Assembly: GCA_937859855.1 (NCBI GenBank)
Contig: CALMAR010000419.1
Coordinates: forward strand, 1 to 50,186
Reading direction: 5' to 3'
Source of the DNA: an uncultured Kineosporia sp.
GTDB taxonomy: Bacteria > Actinomycetota > Actinomycetes > Actinomycetales > Kineosporiaceae
Length of the DNA stretch: 50,186 nt
Below are positions 6,565-16,068 of the stretch, one piece after another. The translations under genes and the position numbers were made by a program. Under the pieces are notes generated by a model, which was not told the DNA's origin, ran no database searches, and saw nothing but the letters and a program-made list of their open reading frames with translations. Within the stretch, counting starts at the first letter, position 1; each line of letters starts with the position of its first letter.

Positions 6565-9162
6565 TCAGGCGCGAACCGGGAGTTCGCCGTAGACGGTGCT
6601 GCGCTGGCGGACCGGGCGTCCGATGCCCTCACCGATCTCCCGCAGCTCGGCCTCCGACTTCATCGAGCCGTGCATCGAACCGGCCATCCGCGAGATGGTC
6701 TCCTCCATCAGGGTTCCGCCCAGATCGTTCGCTCCTGAGCGCAGCATCGCCCGGGTGCCCTCCACCCCGAGCTTGACCCAGGACGTCTGGATGTTGGGAA
6801 TCCGCTCGTGCAGCAGAATCCGGGCCAGTGCGTGCACCACCACGTTGTCCCGCGCGGTGGGCCCAGGCCGGGCCACCCCGGCCAGATAGATCGGCGCGTT
6901 GTGGTGCACGAACGGCAGCGCGACGAACTCGGTGAATGCCGCAGCACCGTGGGCCAGACTCCGTTCCTGCACTGCGGCAAGCAGATTCAGGTGCCGGACC
7001 CAGTGCGAAGGAGTGTCCACGTGCCCGTACATCATCGTGCTGCTGGTCGGCAGGCCGACCTGGTGCGCGGTGCTGATCACCTCGACCCAGCTCGCGGCCG
7101 GTAGCTTGCCCTTGGTCAGGATCCAGCGCACGTCATCGTCCAGGATCTCCGCCGCCGTCCCGGGCATCGAGTTCACCCCGGCCTCGCGGACCCGGATCAG
7201 CCACTCCCGGATCGGAAGACCGGTCCGGGTCGCCCCGTTCACCACCTCCATCGGACTGAAGGCGTGAATATGCATGTCCGGCACACGGTTTCGCACTGCT
7301 GAGGCGATGTCGAAGTAGGCCGAGGCGGGCAGATGCGGATCGATACCGCCCTGCATGCAGACCTCGGTGGCGCCGTCCGCCCAGGCCCGTTCGGCCCGGC
7401 CGGCCACCTCGTCCAGCGAGAGCGTGAACGCGTCGGCATCCTTGCGACGCTGGGCGAAGGCGCAGAACCGGCAGCCGGTGTAGCAGACGTTGGTGAAGTT
7501 GATGTTCCGGTTCACCACGTAGGTCACCACGTCACCGCTGACCTCGGCCCGCAGGTCGTCGGCGATCGACGCCAGCGCCGTCACCGCCGGGCCGTCGGCG
7601 TGGGCCAGCGCGAGCGCCTGGGCCTCGTTCAGCGCCCGCGGATTCGAACCGGCCACCCGCAGGGCGGCCGCGACGTCACCATCGATCCGCTCCGGAACGC
7701 TGGTGACGGAAGCTTTCTCCCGCAAGGCCGACCAGTCGCCATAGACGTCGTCGAAGTCGCCGCGGCGGTCCGACGTCCGGCCGCTGATGTCGATGGTGAC
7801 GTTGAGGTCGATCCGGCCGCTGCTGCCCCATTCCGGATCCGGTTCCTGCCACGGCCGGCCCACCGGCAGGGCGCGAGGATCGGCCAGGCCGGTCTGCGGA
7901 TCCATCAGCGCCCGCACGTGCCCGCTCAGCCGGGGATCGATCCACGGTTCTCCGGCCAGCGCGTACTCCGGATGCACGGTCAGCCGCTGGGTCAGCTCGA
8001 AGCCGGCCTCTGCGCTCCAGCCGGCCAGATCGTCCAGCTGCGGCCACGGCCGTTCCGGGTTCACGTGATCAGGGGTGAGCGGCGAAACCCCGCCCCAGTC
8101 ATCGGCTCCCGCGCCCAGCAGCCGGCTCAGCTGGACCGGATCGGACAGGTTGGGCGGCACCTGGATCCGCATTCGCGGCCCCAGCACCAGCCGGGCCACC
8201 GCCACCGCGGCCAGGTACTCCTCCGGCTCAGCGTCGGCCACCGAGCGCATGGCAGTGGACGGCTTGGCCCGGAAGTTCTGCACGATCACTTCCTGGATGT
8301 GACCGTATTCGCGCGCCAGCCGCCGCAGCTCGAAGAAGCTGTCCGCCCGCTCGGCCATGGTCTCGCCGATTCCGATCAGCACCCCGCTGGTGAAGGGGAG
8401 GCCGAGACGCCCAGCGTCCTCGATCACCCGCAGCCGCACCGCCGGATCCTTGTCCGGGCTGCCGAAGTGGGCCAGGCCAGGGGTCTCGAACAGGCGCCGG
8501 GACGACGTCTCCAGCATCATCCCGGCCGACGGCGAGACCGGCTTGATCCGGCCCAGTTCCTCCCAGCTCATCACGCCGGGATTGAAGTGCGGCAGCAGGC
8601 CGGTGGTCTCCAGCACCTGAACGGCCAGCGCACGGACGTAGCTCAGGGTGGAGTCGTAACCGGCCTCGGCCAGCCACTGTGCAGCTTCGGGCCAGCGGTC
8701 CTCGGGCCGGTCGCCCAGGGTGAACAGCACTTCCTGGCAGCCCAGCGCCGCACCCTGGCGGGCGATCCGCAGCACGTCGTCGGGACTCATGAACAGCGGC
8801 TGGGCATCCTCGCCGTACCGGCCCTTGAGCAGCTGGTGCGGCGTCTTGACGAAGGTGCAGTAGTGACAGCGATCGCGGCAGAGCCGGGTGACCGGGACGA
8901 ACACCTTGCGGGAGTAAGTGACGACGCCGGGCCTCCCGGCGCTGGCCAGCCCGGCGTCCCGGACGGCGGCGGCGGCGCGCATCAGCCGGTCCAGGTCGTC
9001 GCCGCGTGCGTACAGCAGCACCTGGGCCTCGGCCGGATCGAGGGTCACACCGTCACCGGCCCGGCGCAGGGCCCGCCGCATGGCCGGCTCAGACGGCCGG
9101 ACCGGCTCAGACGGCCGGGCTGGATCCGCCGGGACGGGGGACGTGCCGGAGCCGCTGGTCAT
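6565..9162 (-). CDS. fbiC: 7,8-didemethyl-8-hydroxy-5-deazariboflavin (FO) synthase
   Basis: An 865-residue fusion of the two radical-SAM enzymes CofG (N-terminal half) and CofH (C-terminal half). It joins tyrosine to 5-amino-6-ribitylamino-uracil to give FO, the chromophore of coenzyme F420. Both iron-sulfur triads are intact: C95, C99, C102 (CRDRCHYC) and C560, C564, C567 (CYTGCRFC). The length fits actinobacterial FbiC. The ATG at 9162 follows GTG at 9165; GGAG lies 9 bases upstream, favouring the ATG. The first 40 residues include a doubled RPSEP stretch coded by an 18-base repeat. No other F420 gene is in the window. Confidence 0.96.
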   Translation of the reverse strand: MTSGSGTSPVPADPARPSEPVRPSEPAMRRALRRAGDGVTLDPAEAQVLLYARGDDLDRLMRAAAAVRDAGLASAGRPGVVTYSRKVFVPVTRLCRDRCHYCTFVKTPHQLLKGRYGEDAQPLFMSPDDVLRIARQGAALGCQEVLFTLGDRPEDRWPEAAQWLAEAGYDSTLSYVRALAVQVLETTGLLPHFNPGVMSWEELGRIKPVSPSAGMMLETSSRRLFETPGLAHFGSPDKDPAVRLRVIEDAGRLGLPFTSGVLIGIGETMAERADSFFELRRLAREYGHIQEVIVQNFRAKPSTAMRSVADAEPEEYLAAVAVARLVLGPRMRIQVPPNLSDPVQLSRLLGAGADDWGGVSPLTPDHVNPERPWPQLDDLAGWSAEAGFELTQRLTVHPEYALAGEPWIDPRLSGHVRALMDPQTGLADPRALPVGRPWQEPDPEWGSSGRIDLNVTIDISGRTSDRRGDFDDVYGDWSALREKASVTSVPERIDGDVAAALRVAGSNPRALNEAQALALAHADGPAVTALASIADDLRAEVSGDVVTYVVNRNINFTNVCYTGCRFCAFAQRRKDADAFTLSLDEVAGRAERAWADGATEVCMQGGIDPHLPASAYFDIASAVRNRVPDMHIHAFSPMEVVNGATRTGLPIREWLIRVREAGVNSMPGTAAEILDDDVRWILTKGKLPAASWVEVISTAHQVGLPTSSTMMYGHVDTPSHWVRHLNLLAAVQERSLAHGAAAFTEFVALPFVHHNAPIYLAGVARPGPTARDNVVVHALARILLHERIPNIQTSWVKLGVEGTRAMLRSGANDLGGTLMEETISRMAGSMHGSMKSEAELREIGEGIGRPVRQRSTVYGELPVRA

Positions 9163-9343
9163 CACATCAATCTCCGAAGGTCATGCACTGCCCTCGTGCA
9201 CAGTCATTGAACATCGCCGCGCTGGCGTCGCTGCCATGGCGGGCGGGCCTGCTCGCAAGAGCAACCTACGTCCGCCGGTCCGGCATTCCAGCGCTGGGTC
9301 CCCCGGCCTGCCGCTGGTCAATGTCACTGGCATGCTCAGCAGC

Positions 9344-10780
9344 ATGCAGCGTGATGCTTCCTACGACGTCGTCGTGATCGGGGCCGGCTCCGGAGGGAAG
9401 CCGCTGGCCGGTGAACTGTCCCGCGCCGGCATCTCGGTAGCACTGGTCGAGCGCGGCCTGGTTGGTGGCGAATGTCCTTATCTGGCCTGCATTCCCAGTA
9501 AGGCGATGCTGAACGAGGCCCGGCGCCATCTGGCCTCCGGCCCGCACACAGCCGAGTCCGATGCCTCCGGATTTGCCACCGCCGTGCTGCTGCGGGACAA
9601 GGACAGCCAGCATCGCGACGACAGCCACGCGGCCGGATCCCTGACCCAGGAGGGGGTGGAACTGCTCCGGGGCAATGGCGTGGTCGAGCCGGCCGCCGAT
9701 GGCCACGTGGTCAGGGTGACCGCGGGCAACGGGGACGTGACCAGGCTGAGCTGGACCCGGGCCCTGGTGATCGCCAGCGGGTCGGCGGCGATCGTTCCGC
9801 CGATCGACGGGCTCCAGGACGCCGGGTACTGGACCAGCGACCTGGCCCTGAGCAGCGACGAACTGCCGAAGCGACTGCTGGTTCTGGGTGGCGGCCCGAT
9901 CGGCTGCGAGCTGGCTCAGGTCTACGCCTCGTTCGGCGTGAGGGTGATGCTGGTCGAGGCCGGCCCTCAGCTGCTGCCCAGGGAATCGCCCTGGCTGGGC
10001 GAATCGATCGCCAGCGCACTCAGCCTCCTGGGGGTCGACGTGGTCACCGGAGAGGAACTCACCCGCGTGCACCGCACCGACTCCGCCATTACCGCGACCG
10101 TGGGCGACCGCGACGTCGAAGCCGACCGCCTGCTGGTGGCGATCGGAAAACGGCCGCGGACCGAGGGCTTTGGTCTTGAACTGCTGGGCATCGACACCAG
10201 CGGGCCGATCTCCATCGACGCGCGCTGCCGGATCCAGACCCGCTCTGGAGATGTGCTCGGCAACGTCTTCGCGGTGGGGGATGTGACCGGGCTGGCGCCC
10301 TACACCCACACCGCCAACTACCATGCGCGGACCGTGGCAGCCCAGCTCCAGGGACACGGTGCGGACGCCGATCACACCGGCATTCCCCGGGTGGTCTACA
10401 CCGATCCGGCCGTGTTCTGCGCCGGGCTGACCGAGGATCAGGCCAGGGATGCCGGGCACCAGCCGATCGTCGCCCGGTTCGATGCCACTCAGACCGCGCG
10501 ATCCTCGATCGAGCAGACAGCAGCCCGTCACCATCACGAGCTGGCGGCGCAGGCGCCCGCCGGAGTGGAGCTGGTGGCCGACGCGAATTCCGGCCTGCTG
10601 CTAGGGATTTCAGCGATCGGCCCGGAAGCTGACTCGTGGGCCGCGGAACTGGCGCTGGCGGTGCGGACCCGGACCACGGTGGGCGAGCTGGCCCAGGCCC
10701 TGCAGGCTTTCCCGTCCTGGACCGAGGCCATCCACCCACCGGCCCGTGAACTGGCCGAGAAGGTTCGCGCCGCGGGCTGA
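9344..10780 (+). CDS. FAD-dependent pyridine nucleotide-disulfide oxidoreductase (dihydrolipoamide dehydrogenase/MerA-like)
   Basis: A 478-residue cytoplasmic flavoprotein. The FAD fold opens at VVVIGAGSGGKPLAGELS, the redox cysteines are C44 and C49 in GGECPYLACIPSK, the NAD(P) fold is LLVLGGGPIGCELAQVYASFG, and the second FAD contact is VFAVGDVTG. In dihydrolipoamide dehydrogenase the C-terminal base lies in HxHPTxSE; here the same place reads QAFPSWTE, so both histidines are lost. It is therefore unlikely to be a true lipoamide dehydrogenase, and MerA motifs for mercury are not obvious either. An alternative ATG at 9332 would add four residues. It stands alone, divergent from fbiC. Confidence 0.85.
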   Translation: MQRDASYDVVVIGAGSGGKPLAGELSRAGISVALVERGLVGGECPYLACIPSKAMLNEARRHLASGPHTAESDASGFATAVLLRDKDSQHRDDSHAAGSLTQEGVELLRGNGVVEPAADGHVVRVTAGNGDVTRLSWTRALVIASGSAAIVPPIDGLQDAGYWTSDLALSSDELPKRLLVLGGGPIGCELAQVYASFGVRVMLVEAGPQLLPRESPWLGESIASALSLLGVDVVTGEELTRVHRTDSAITATVGDRDVEADRLLVAIGKRPRTEGFGLELLGIDTSGPISIDARCRIQTRSGDVLGNVFAVGDVTGLAPYTHTANYHARTVAAQLQGHGADADHTGIPRVVYTDPAVFCAGLTEDQARDAGHQPIVARFDATQTARSSIEQTAARHHHELAAQAPAGVELVADANSGLLLGISAIGPEADSWAAELALAVRTRTTVGELAQALQAFPSWTEAIHPPARELAEKVRAAG

Positions 10781-10795
10781 GTCTGCACACCCGGA

Positions 10796-12016
10796 TCAGC
10801 GCAGCTGCTTGGATGTCTTGCCCAGCAGCCGCCGGGCCACGATCAGCTGCTGGATCTGCTGGGTGCCCTCGAAGATGTCCAGAATCTTGGCGTCCCGGGC
10901 CCATTTCTCCAGCAGTTCTCCCTCGCCGTAGCCGAGCGACCCGGCCAGTTCCACGCAGCGCAGGGCGATCTGGGTGGCACAGCGGCCGGCCTTGGCCTTG
11001 GCCATCGAGGCCTCCAGCGAGTTGGGTGTGCTGTTGTCGGCCAGCCAGGCCGCCCTCAGGGTGAGCAGGCGGCTGGCCTCGTAGTCGGCCTCGGCTGCGA
11101 TGAAGGCCGCCGCCGACGCCTGCTGCTGCCAGGTCGGCTGGTCGTAGCCGATCGAGACACCCGATGCCGTCAGCAGCTCCCGGGTCCGTTCCAGGGCAGC
11201 CCGGGCCACTCCGCAGGCCATCGCGGCCACGATCGGGCGAGTGTTGTCGAAGGTCTGCATCACCCCGCCGAAACCGCCCTCGGCCTGGACCTCGGGATCA
11301 CCGAGCAGGTTGTCCCGTGGCACCCGGACATTCACCAACGACAGGGTGGCGGTGTCGGATGCGCGGATGCCGAGCTTCTCGTCCAGCCGGACCACAGTGA
11401 AGCCGGGTGTGCCCTTCTCCACCAGGAACGACTTGATCGCGGCCCGGCCCCGGGTGCGGTCCAAAGTGGCCCACACCACCACCGCGTCCGCCCGCTGCCC
11501 GGCGGTGACATAGATCTTCTCGCCGTTCAGCACGTAGTGATCGCCGTCCCGGCGGGCGGTGGTGGTGATCGCGGCCGAGTCCGAGCCGCATCCGGGCTCC
11601 GTGATCGCCATCGCGGCCCACAGGTGCCCGAATCTGGCCAGCTGCTCGTCACTGGCGATCGCGGCGAAGGCCGAATTGCCCAGCCCCTGCCGGGGCATCG
11701 ACAGCAGCAGCCCGACGTCGCCCCAGCTCAGTTCCATCACCGTCAGAGCAGTGGCCAGGTTGCTGCCGTTGCGGACCTCGGGTTCACCGGATTGAACGGA
11801 ATCCGAGCTCCGCCGGACCTTGGCCGCGCCGGCCCGGGTGTCCGGACGGGCGGCCTCCATCCCCTCGATCGCCGCGGCCAGCATGTCGAGTTCCTTCGGA
11901 TAGCTGTGCTCGCCCTGGTCGTAGCGCCGGGAGTTCGGCCGGAACACCTCGGCCCCGATGTGGTGGGCATAGCGGACCAGACTGGTCAGCCGGGCCGGGA
12001 CCTCAAGATTGATCAT
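10796..12016 (-). CDS. Acyl-CoA dehydrogenase
   Basis: A 406-residue FAD enzyme that introduces the alpha-beta double bond into an acyl-CoA. MAITEPGCGSDSAAITTTA is the flavin-binding signature, and the catalytic glutamate sits in ILDIFEGTQQIQQ near the C-terminus. Its ATG overlaps the TGA of the upstream dehydrogenase gene (ATGA), so the two are translated together and may form a heteromeric enzyme, as known for some actinobacterial FadE pairs acting on steroid or branched substrates. The substrate is unknown. It ends 15 bases from the flavin oxidoreductase gene, convergently. Confidence 0.92.
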   Translation of the reverse strand: MINLEVPARLTSLVRYAHHIGAEVFRPNSRRYDQGEHSYPKELDMLAAAIEGMEAARPDTRAGAAKVRRSSDSVQSGEPEVRNGSNLATALTVMELSWGDVGLLLSMPRQGLGNSAFAAIASDEQLARFGHLWAAMAITEPGCGSDSAAITTTARRDGDHYVLNGEKIYVTAGQRADAVVVWATLDRTRGRAAIKSFLVEKGTPGFTVVRLDEKLGIRASDTATLSLVNVRVPRDNLLGDPEVQAEGGFGGVMQTFDNTRPIVAAMACGVARAALERTRELLTASGVSIGYDQPTWQQQASAAAFIAAEADYEASRLLTLRAAWLADNSTPNSLEASMAKAKAGRCATQIALRCVELAGSLGYGEGELLEKWARDAKILDIFEGTQQIQQLIVARRLLGKTSKQLR

Positions 12017-13383
12017 CAGACCAGTAGGGCCCCCTCCATCACCGCGATGGCTCGCAGGTCGCGGTACCACCGTTCCACCGGGTGTTCCTTGACGAAGCCG
12101 TGGCCACCCAGCAGTTGCACGCCGGCACTCCCGATGATCATCCCACGCTCAGCACACAACTGCCGGGCGAGCGCCGTCTCCCGGGCGAAGTCCAGGCCGA
12201 GCTCCGCCCGGCTGGCCGCTCGGTAGCAGACCAGCCGCATGCCTTCCAGTTCGATCGCCATGTCGGCGACGGTGAAGGCCACCGCCTGGCGATGGCTGAT
12301 CGGCTCACCGAAGGCCATCCGCTGGTTGACATAGGGGATCACGTGGTCGAGCACCGCCTGCCCGCAGCCCACTGCCAGGGCTGACCAGGCCAGCCGGCCC
12401 AGCCGGATGCAGCGACGGTAATCATCGGCCGGGTCCTGGGCCGCCGATCCGGCCGGATCCAGGGCCGCCGATCCGGCCAGCCGAGCGTCAGCCGGGACGG
12501 CGACATCGTCCAGCAGAAGCCTGCCCAGGCTGGCCGCCCGCAGTCCCATCGCCGGTTCGGACTCGACGCGAATCCCGGCCGTGCTGGATTCGATCACGAA
12601 CAGGCCCGGCCCCTCACCATCCAGCTCGGCGGCCACCACGAACAACTCGGCCGTATGGGCCAGCGGGACCAGAGATTTCACTCCGCTGATCGTGAACCCG
12701 CCCGGCCGCCGGATCGCCCGGGTATGCAGACTGAACGGGTCGAAACCTGCTCGTGGCTCCAGGACGCACAGCGCCGCCGCTGGAGCACCGCCGCTGGCGA
12801 ACGGGGTGAGATAGCGAGCCTGCTGGTCGGCGGAACCCCAGAGCGACAGCGCCGTACTGACTGCGGCAGGGGCGAGACAGGCAACCGCGATGCCCAGGTC
12901 GCCATGGGCCAGCGCCTGCGCCACCAGCACTCCGGTGACCACGTTGCGCTGCGCCCAGAGACCGCCGGCCTGCTCCGGGATACCGATCTGAGCCAGGCCG
13001 AGTTCGGTGGCGGCGGCCAGGATCTCGGCTGGAGTCTGGCATTCCCGGTCCGCCGCCGAGGCAGCCGGGCGGATCCGCTCAGCGGCAAAGGTGGTGACCA
13101 CGTCCACCAGAGCTTGCTGATCATCAGTAGGATTCAGGTCGAAAACTTCTGCCGAAAGCGGGGTTTCGGGTCGGGTCGGACTGGCCGTCGCCGAGGCGGC
13201 CGACCGGGGCGGATCAGAGCTGAAGGCACGGCTGGCGGCCGCCACCGTCTGGAACCCGGACCTGGTCACGGTGAACACCGCGCGTTCGGTTCGGCGGCGC
13301 AGGCCCAGCCGATCAAGTACTGGCCACGACGCCAGCCGATTCAGGCCGGCCAGACTGGCCCGGATCGGATCGAAGCGGCTCAT
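12016..13383 (-). CDS. Acyl-CoA dehydrogenase, coupled partner
   Basis: A 455-residue member of the same superfamily with about 80 extra residues at the N-terminus, basic and Ala/Ser-rich. The dehydrogenase core starts near FDLNPTDDQQALVD. The catalytic glutamate position is kept (E450 in VMEGALLV), but the protein stops five residues later, so the usual C-terminal helix that closes the flavin site in the neighbouring subunit is missing. An inner repeat (GSAALDPAGSAAQDPADD) lies in the loop before the final domain. It is translated from ATG 13383, leaderless from TAACCT, and coupled to the next dehydrogenase. The complementary truncation supports a mixed complex, which is inference. Confidence 0.88.
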   Translation of the reverse strand: MSRFDPIRASLAGLNRLASWPVLDRLGLRRRTERAVFTVTRSGFQTVAAASRAFSSDPPRSAASATASPTRPETPLSAEVFDLNPTDDQQALVDVVTTFAAERIRPAASAADRECQTPAEILAAATELGLAQIGIPEQAGGLWAQRNVVTGVLVAQALAHGDLGIAVACLAPAAVSTALSLWGSADQQARYLTPFASGGAPAAALCVLEPRAGFDPFSLHTRAIRRPGGFTISGVKSLVPLAHTAELFVVAAELDGEGPGLFVIESSTAGIRVESEPAMGLRAASLGRLLLDDVAVPADARLAGSAALDPAGSAAQDPADDYRRCIRLGRLAWSALAVGCGQAVLDHVIPYVNQRMAFGEPISHRQAVAFTVADMAIELEGMRLVCYRAASRAELGLDFARETALARQLCAERGMIIGSAGVQLLGGHGFVKEHPVERWYRDLRAIAVMEGALLV

Positions 13384-13390
13384 TCGACTC

Positions 13391-13396
13391 AGGTTA
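13391..13396 (-). promoter_or_regulatory. -10 box TAACCT of the acyl-CoA dehydrogenase pair
   Basis: TAACCT on the minus strand ends 7 bases before the ATG at 13383, the spacing of leaderless actinobacterial genes. No ribosome site is present. Confidence 0.5.
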
Positions 13397-13497
13397 CTAG
13401 CGGGTAGCCAATTGCGGTCACCGGGCCCTGGGCCCCAGCCCGGAAGAAGCCGGCAGCAGTTGCCCCAGTAGGCCCAATCTCAATACCTCACTCTCTG

Positions 13498-13515
13498 CTA
13501 ATTAGGTACTACTCT
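13498..13515 (+). promoter_or_regulatory. Candidate promoter of the chemosensory operon
   Basis: TACTCT at 13510-13515 fits a -10 box, with transcription starting near 13523. Just upstream is CTAATTAG (13498-13505), a perfect AT-rich palindrome that stands out in this GC-rich DNA and could be an operator. No clear -35, sigma-28 or sigma-54 motif was found. Confidence 0.4.
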
Positions 13516-13568
13516 GAGCAACATGGGTGCGGGCGGCCGCTCCAGGAGACCTCAGAGGTGAGACGGCG

Positions 13569-14129
13569 GTGGAGAGTGAGTCCGCCGCGCTCGGGCGGCA
13601 CGTCAGCCGGCAGGCCGGCAGCGCTGTGTCGCTCCTGGTCTGCCGGGCCGGGGGCCGATTCATCGCCCTGCCGATCCAGGCTGTGATCGAAACCATGCGC
13701 CCCTTACCGATCGACCCGATCCCTGGCGCTCCGCAGTACGTGCTGGGGGTCAGCGTCATCCGGGGCATTCCAGTGCCGGTGCTGGACATGCCTGCGCTGG
13801 TGACCGGATCACCGACTCAGGCCGGTCGTTTCGTCACGATCCGGCCCGATCACGGTGACAGCGCACGCTCGGTCGCACTGGCCGTGGACGACGTGGCGGG
13901 CCTGCGTCAGCTGGAAACAACTGATCTGACTGCAGTTCCGGGCCTGCTGACCGAAATGGACCACGGGATCGTCTCCGCCCTGGGTCAGCTGGATGACCAG
14001 CTGCTGCTGGTGCTCAGTCACACCCGCTTGCTGCCGGAACAGGCCTGGGCCGCACTGGCCCTCGATCAGCCTGCCCCGGCCGAACTCGAGCCGCCCGCAT
14101 GCGCGACCGAGCCGGAGGCGGCCCGGTGA
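13569..14129 (+). CDS. cheW: CheW-like adaptor protein (first)
   Basis: A 186-residue adaptor that links the chemoreceptor to the CheA kinase. The CheW fold runs from about residue 18 (SLLVCRAGGRFIALPIQAVIE) through QYVLGVSVIRGIPVPVLDM to QLLLVLSHTRLL. The GTG at 13569 is preferred because AGAGGTGAG lies 7 bases before it; a GTG at 13527 would add 14 residues. It heads a seven-gene operon, and its TGA overlaps the CheR GTG (GTGA). This position corresponds to one of the two CheW proteins (WspB/WspD) of the Wsp pathway. Confidence 0.88.
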   Translation: MESESAALGRHVSRQAGSAVSLLVCRAGGRFIALPIQAVIETMRPLPIDPIPGAPQYVLGVSVIRGIPVPVLDMPALVTGSPTQAGRFVTIRPDHGDSARSVALAVDDVAGLRQLETTDLTAVPGLLTEMDHGIVSALGQLDDQLLLVLSHTRLLPEQAWAALALDQPAPAELEPPACATEPEAAR

Positions 14130-15580
14130 GCGGCTCGGTGAACGACCAGCAGCTGACGCCGGGCGACCTGGACCGTTTCGCCGGCCTGGTCGAGCGGTAC
14201 CTCGGCCTTCGATTCGCCTCGGCCGAATCCCCGCTGCTGCGAAAGGTTCTCGCCGACCGGATGGCGTTCACCCAGCTTGGCCCGAAGGCCTACCTCGATC
14301 ATGTCACGTCAGGGCCCGGCGCCGAGAGGACCGCCTGGGCCAGTCGGCTCACCGTCGCGGAAACCTATTTCCTCCGGCACATCGAACAGTTCAATGCTCT
14401 GGTCAAAACCGTTATCCCCGAACGTCAGCGGGCCGGTGCCGACCCGGGCCGCCTGCGGCTGCTCAGCGCCGGTTGCGCCACCGGTGAAGAGGCCTACTCG
14501 CTGGCTCTGATTCTGCGTCAGCACAATCCGGCCTCCCAGCCCGCGATCATCGCTGCCGACATCAATCCCGCCGTCCTGGGACAGGCTCGTGAGGGCCGAT
14601 ACAGCGCCTGGTCGCTACGGGCGGTTCCGCTGCATATCCGGAGCCGATGGTTCACCAAATCGGGGAACCAGTATCTGGTGGATCCGTCCTTGCACAAACT
14701 GATCCGCTTCCTGGCGGGAAATCTCGCCGCTGACGATGCCGAAGTCTGGAGCAGCGGCCCGTACGACGTGGTCTTCTGCCGCAACCTGCTGATGTACCTG
14801 TCCCCCGAGGCGATGCAGCGGGTGGTTCTGCGCATTGCCGGCGCGCTCAAGCCCGGCGGCTTCCTGTTCCTCGGCTCGGCCGAGAACCTGCCCGGGATGT
14901 CATCCCCGTTCGACCTGCGCGAGACCGATGGCACCTTCTACTACCAACGCGGTGAGCTGCACCGGCCGGAGTCCGCCGCGCACCTGCGATTGACCGGATC
15001 CCAGCGACCGGCCGGCGACTGGAACACGGCCGGGCCGGCCGCGCCGGGCGAGGCGGTCCGGCCCGGGTCGGACGGCAACCCCGAACTCGGCCCGGTGCTG
15101 GAACTGTTCGCCCAAGAACGCTTCTCGGAAGCGCTGGCCAGCCTGGACCGCCAATTGATCGGCGCCCGGCCTGCTCTGGAAGCACTACTTCTGCGAGCGG
15201 CCCTGCTGACTCACGCCGGACGGCTGGCCGACGCCGAGCATGCTTGTCGGCAGCTGGTGAAAAGCCGCTCGGTCGCAGCCGACGCACACCTGCTGCTGGC
15301 GATCATTCGCGAGTGTGAAGGCGACAATGACGCCGCTGTCCAGCACTGCCTGGCCGCCGCCAATCGCGACCGGCAGTTCGCCCTGCCGCACATTCACCTG
15401 GGCCGGTTGATCAGCAGCACGCCGTCACCGGCCGGTGCGGACCGGCACTTCACTCTGGCCATGGACCTGTTACCCAGCGAGACCATGCGCCGGATGCTGC
15501 TTTTCGGCGGCGGCTTCGACATCGCCGCGCTGATCTCGTTCTGCCAGCTTCAGCTGGTCAACCGGCGGGACGCCGGATGA
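14126..15580 (+). CDS. cheR: CheR-type chemoreceptor methyltransferase with C-terminal TPR-like region
   Basis: A 484-residue enzyme. Residues 1-275 are a CheR methyltransferase that adds methyl groups from S-adenosylmethionine to receptor glutamates: the SAM motif is GCATGEEAYS from residue 116, followed by IIAADINPAVL and DVVFCRNLLMYL. After a proline/glycine linker, residues about 320-480 are Ala/Leu-rich helical pairs (LDRQLIGARPALEALLLRAALLT, with ADAHLLLAIIRECEG) like TPR repeats. CheR-TPR fusions are typical of WspC and FrzF. The start GTG overlaps the CheW stop, and its TGA overlaps the next ATG. Confidence 0.92.
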   Translation: MSGSVNDQQLTPGDLDRFAGLVERYLGLRFASAESPLLRKVLADRMAFTQLGPKAYLDHVTSGPGAERTAWASRLTVAETYFLRHIEQFNALVKTVIPERQRAGADPGRLRLLSAGCATGEEAYSLALILRQHNPASQPAIIAADINPAVLGQAREGRYSAWSLRAVPLHIRSRWFTKSGNQYLVDPSLHKLIRFLAGNLAADDAEVWSSGPYDVVFCRNLLMYLSPEAMQRVVLRIAGALKPGGFLFLGSAENLPGMSSPFDLRETDGTFYYQRGELHRPESAAHLRLTGSQRPAGDWNTAGPAAPGEAVRPGSDGNPELGPVLELFAQERFSEALASLDRQLIGARPALEALLLRAALLTHAGRLADAEHACRQLVKSRSVAADAHLLLAIIRECEGDNDAAVQHCLAAANRDRQFALPHIHLGRLISSTPSPAGADRHFTLAMDLLPSETMRRMLLFGGGFDIAALISFCQLQLVNRRDAG

Positions 15581-16068
15581 GGCCCGGCGCGATCCCACTC
15601 CCGCGGGCGGGCGGGCCCGATCTGGCCGCCGAGCTCAGATCGAAGTTCGATCAGGCCTTCTCCCAGCCCGCGCAGGAGCGCGCTACCGAACTGACCGGGG
15701 TGCTGAGGGCCCGGGTGGGTCAGACCGTCTACGCGATCCGGCTGGCCGAGATCGCCGAAGTGGTCATCCGGCCCAAGATTTCAGCGGTACCCAGCCAGGA
15801 ACCGGCCTTCCTCGGGGTGGCCTCGAGCCGGGGCCGGGTGGTGGCCGTGTACGACTTGGGACTGCTGGCCGGCGACTCGAGCAGCCCGCCCCGGTGGATG
15901 CTGACCTGTTCGGACGAGCCCAACGCCGCCGTCAGCTTCGAACATCTCGAGGGGTACCGGCAGTTGTCAGCGGAGGCTATCTCCGCGACTCAGATCTGCT
16001 CGATGTCAACTCTGCTGCCACGAAACCATGCCCGGCCACCGATCGATCGCCCTGGAGAAAAGTCATGA
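15577..16068 (+). CDS. cheW: CheW-like adaptor protein (second)
   Basis: A 163-residue CheW-domain protein. The core begins near residue 40 (TGVLRARVGQTVYAIRLAEIAEVV) and continues with FLGVASSRGRVVAVYDLGLL. It lies between CheR and the receptor and overlaps both by four bases (ATGA at each end), so synthesis is probably coupled. Two CheW proteins per operon is the Wsp arrangement. The sequence is short after the core and has a polar, disordered tail. Which CheW binds receptor and which binds CheA cannot be told. Confidence 0.85.
   Translation: MRPGAIPLPRAGGPDLAAELRSKFDQAFSQPAQERATELTGVLRARVGQTVYAIRLAEIAEVVIRPKISAVPSQEPAFLGVASSRGRVVAVYDLGLLAGDSSSPPRWMLTCSDEPNAAVSFEHLEGYRQLSAEAISATQICSMSTLLPRNHARPPIDRPGEKS

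Noticed and set aside
7640..7660. TTCGAACC-like stretch resembling a tRNA T-loop
   Set aside because: It lies inside fbiC (Gly-Ser-Asn-Pro codons) and no acceptor or anticodon stem can be drawn around it.
7333..9210. A 625-codon plus-strand frame opposite fbiC
   Set aside because: It is the antisense shadow of fbiC in GC-rich codons: rich in His, Arg, Pro and Gly, and no known motif.
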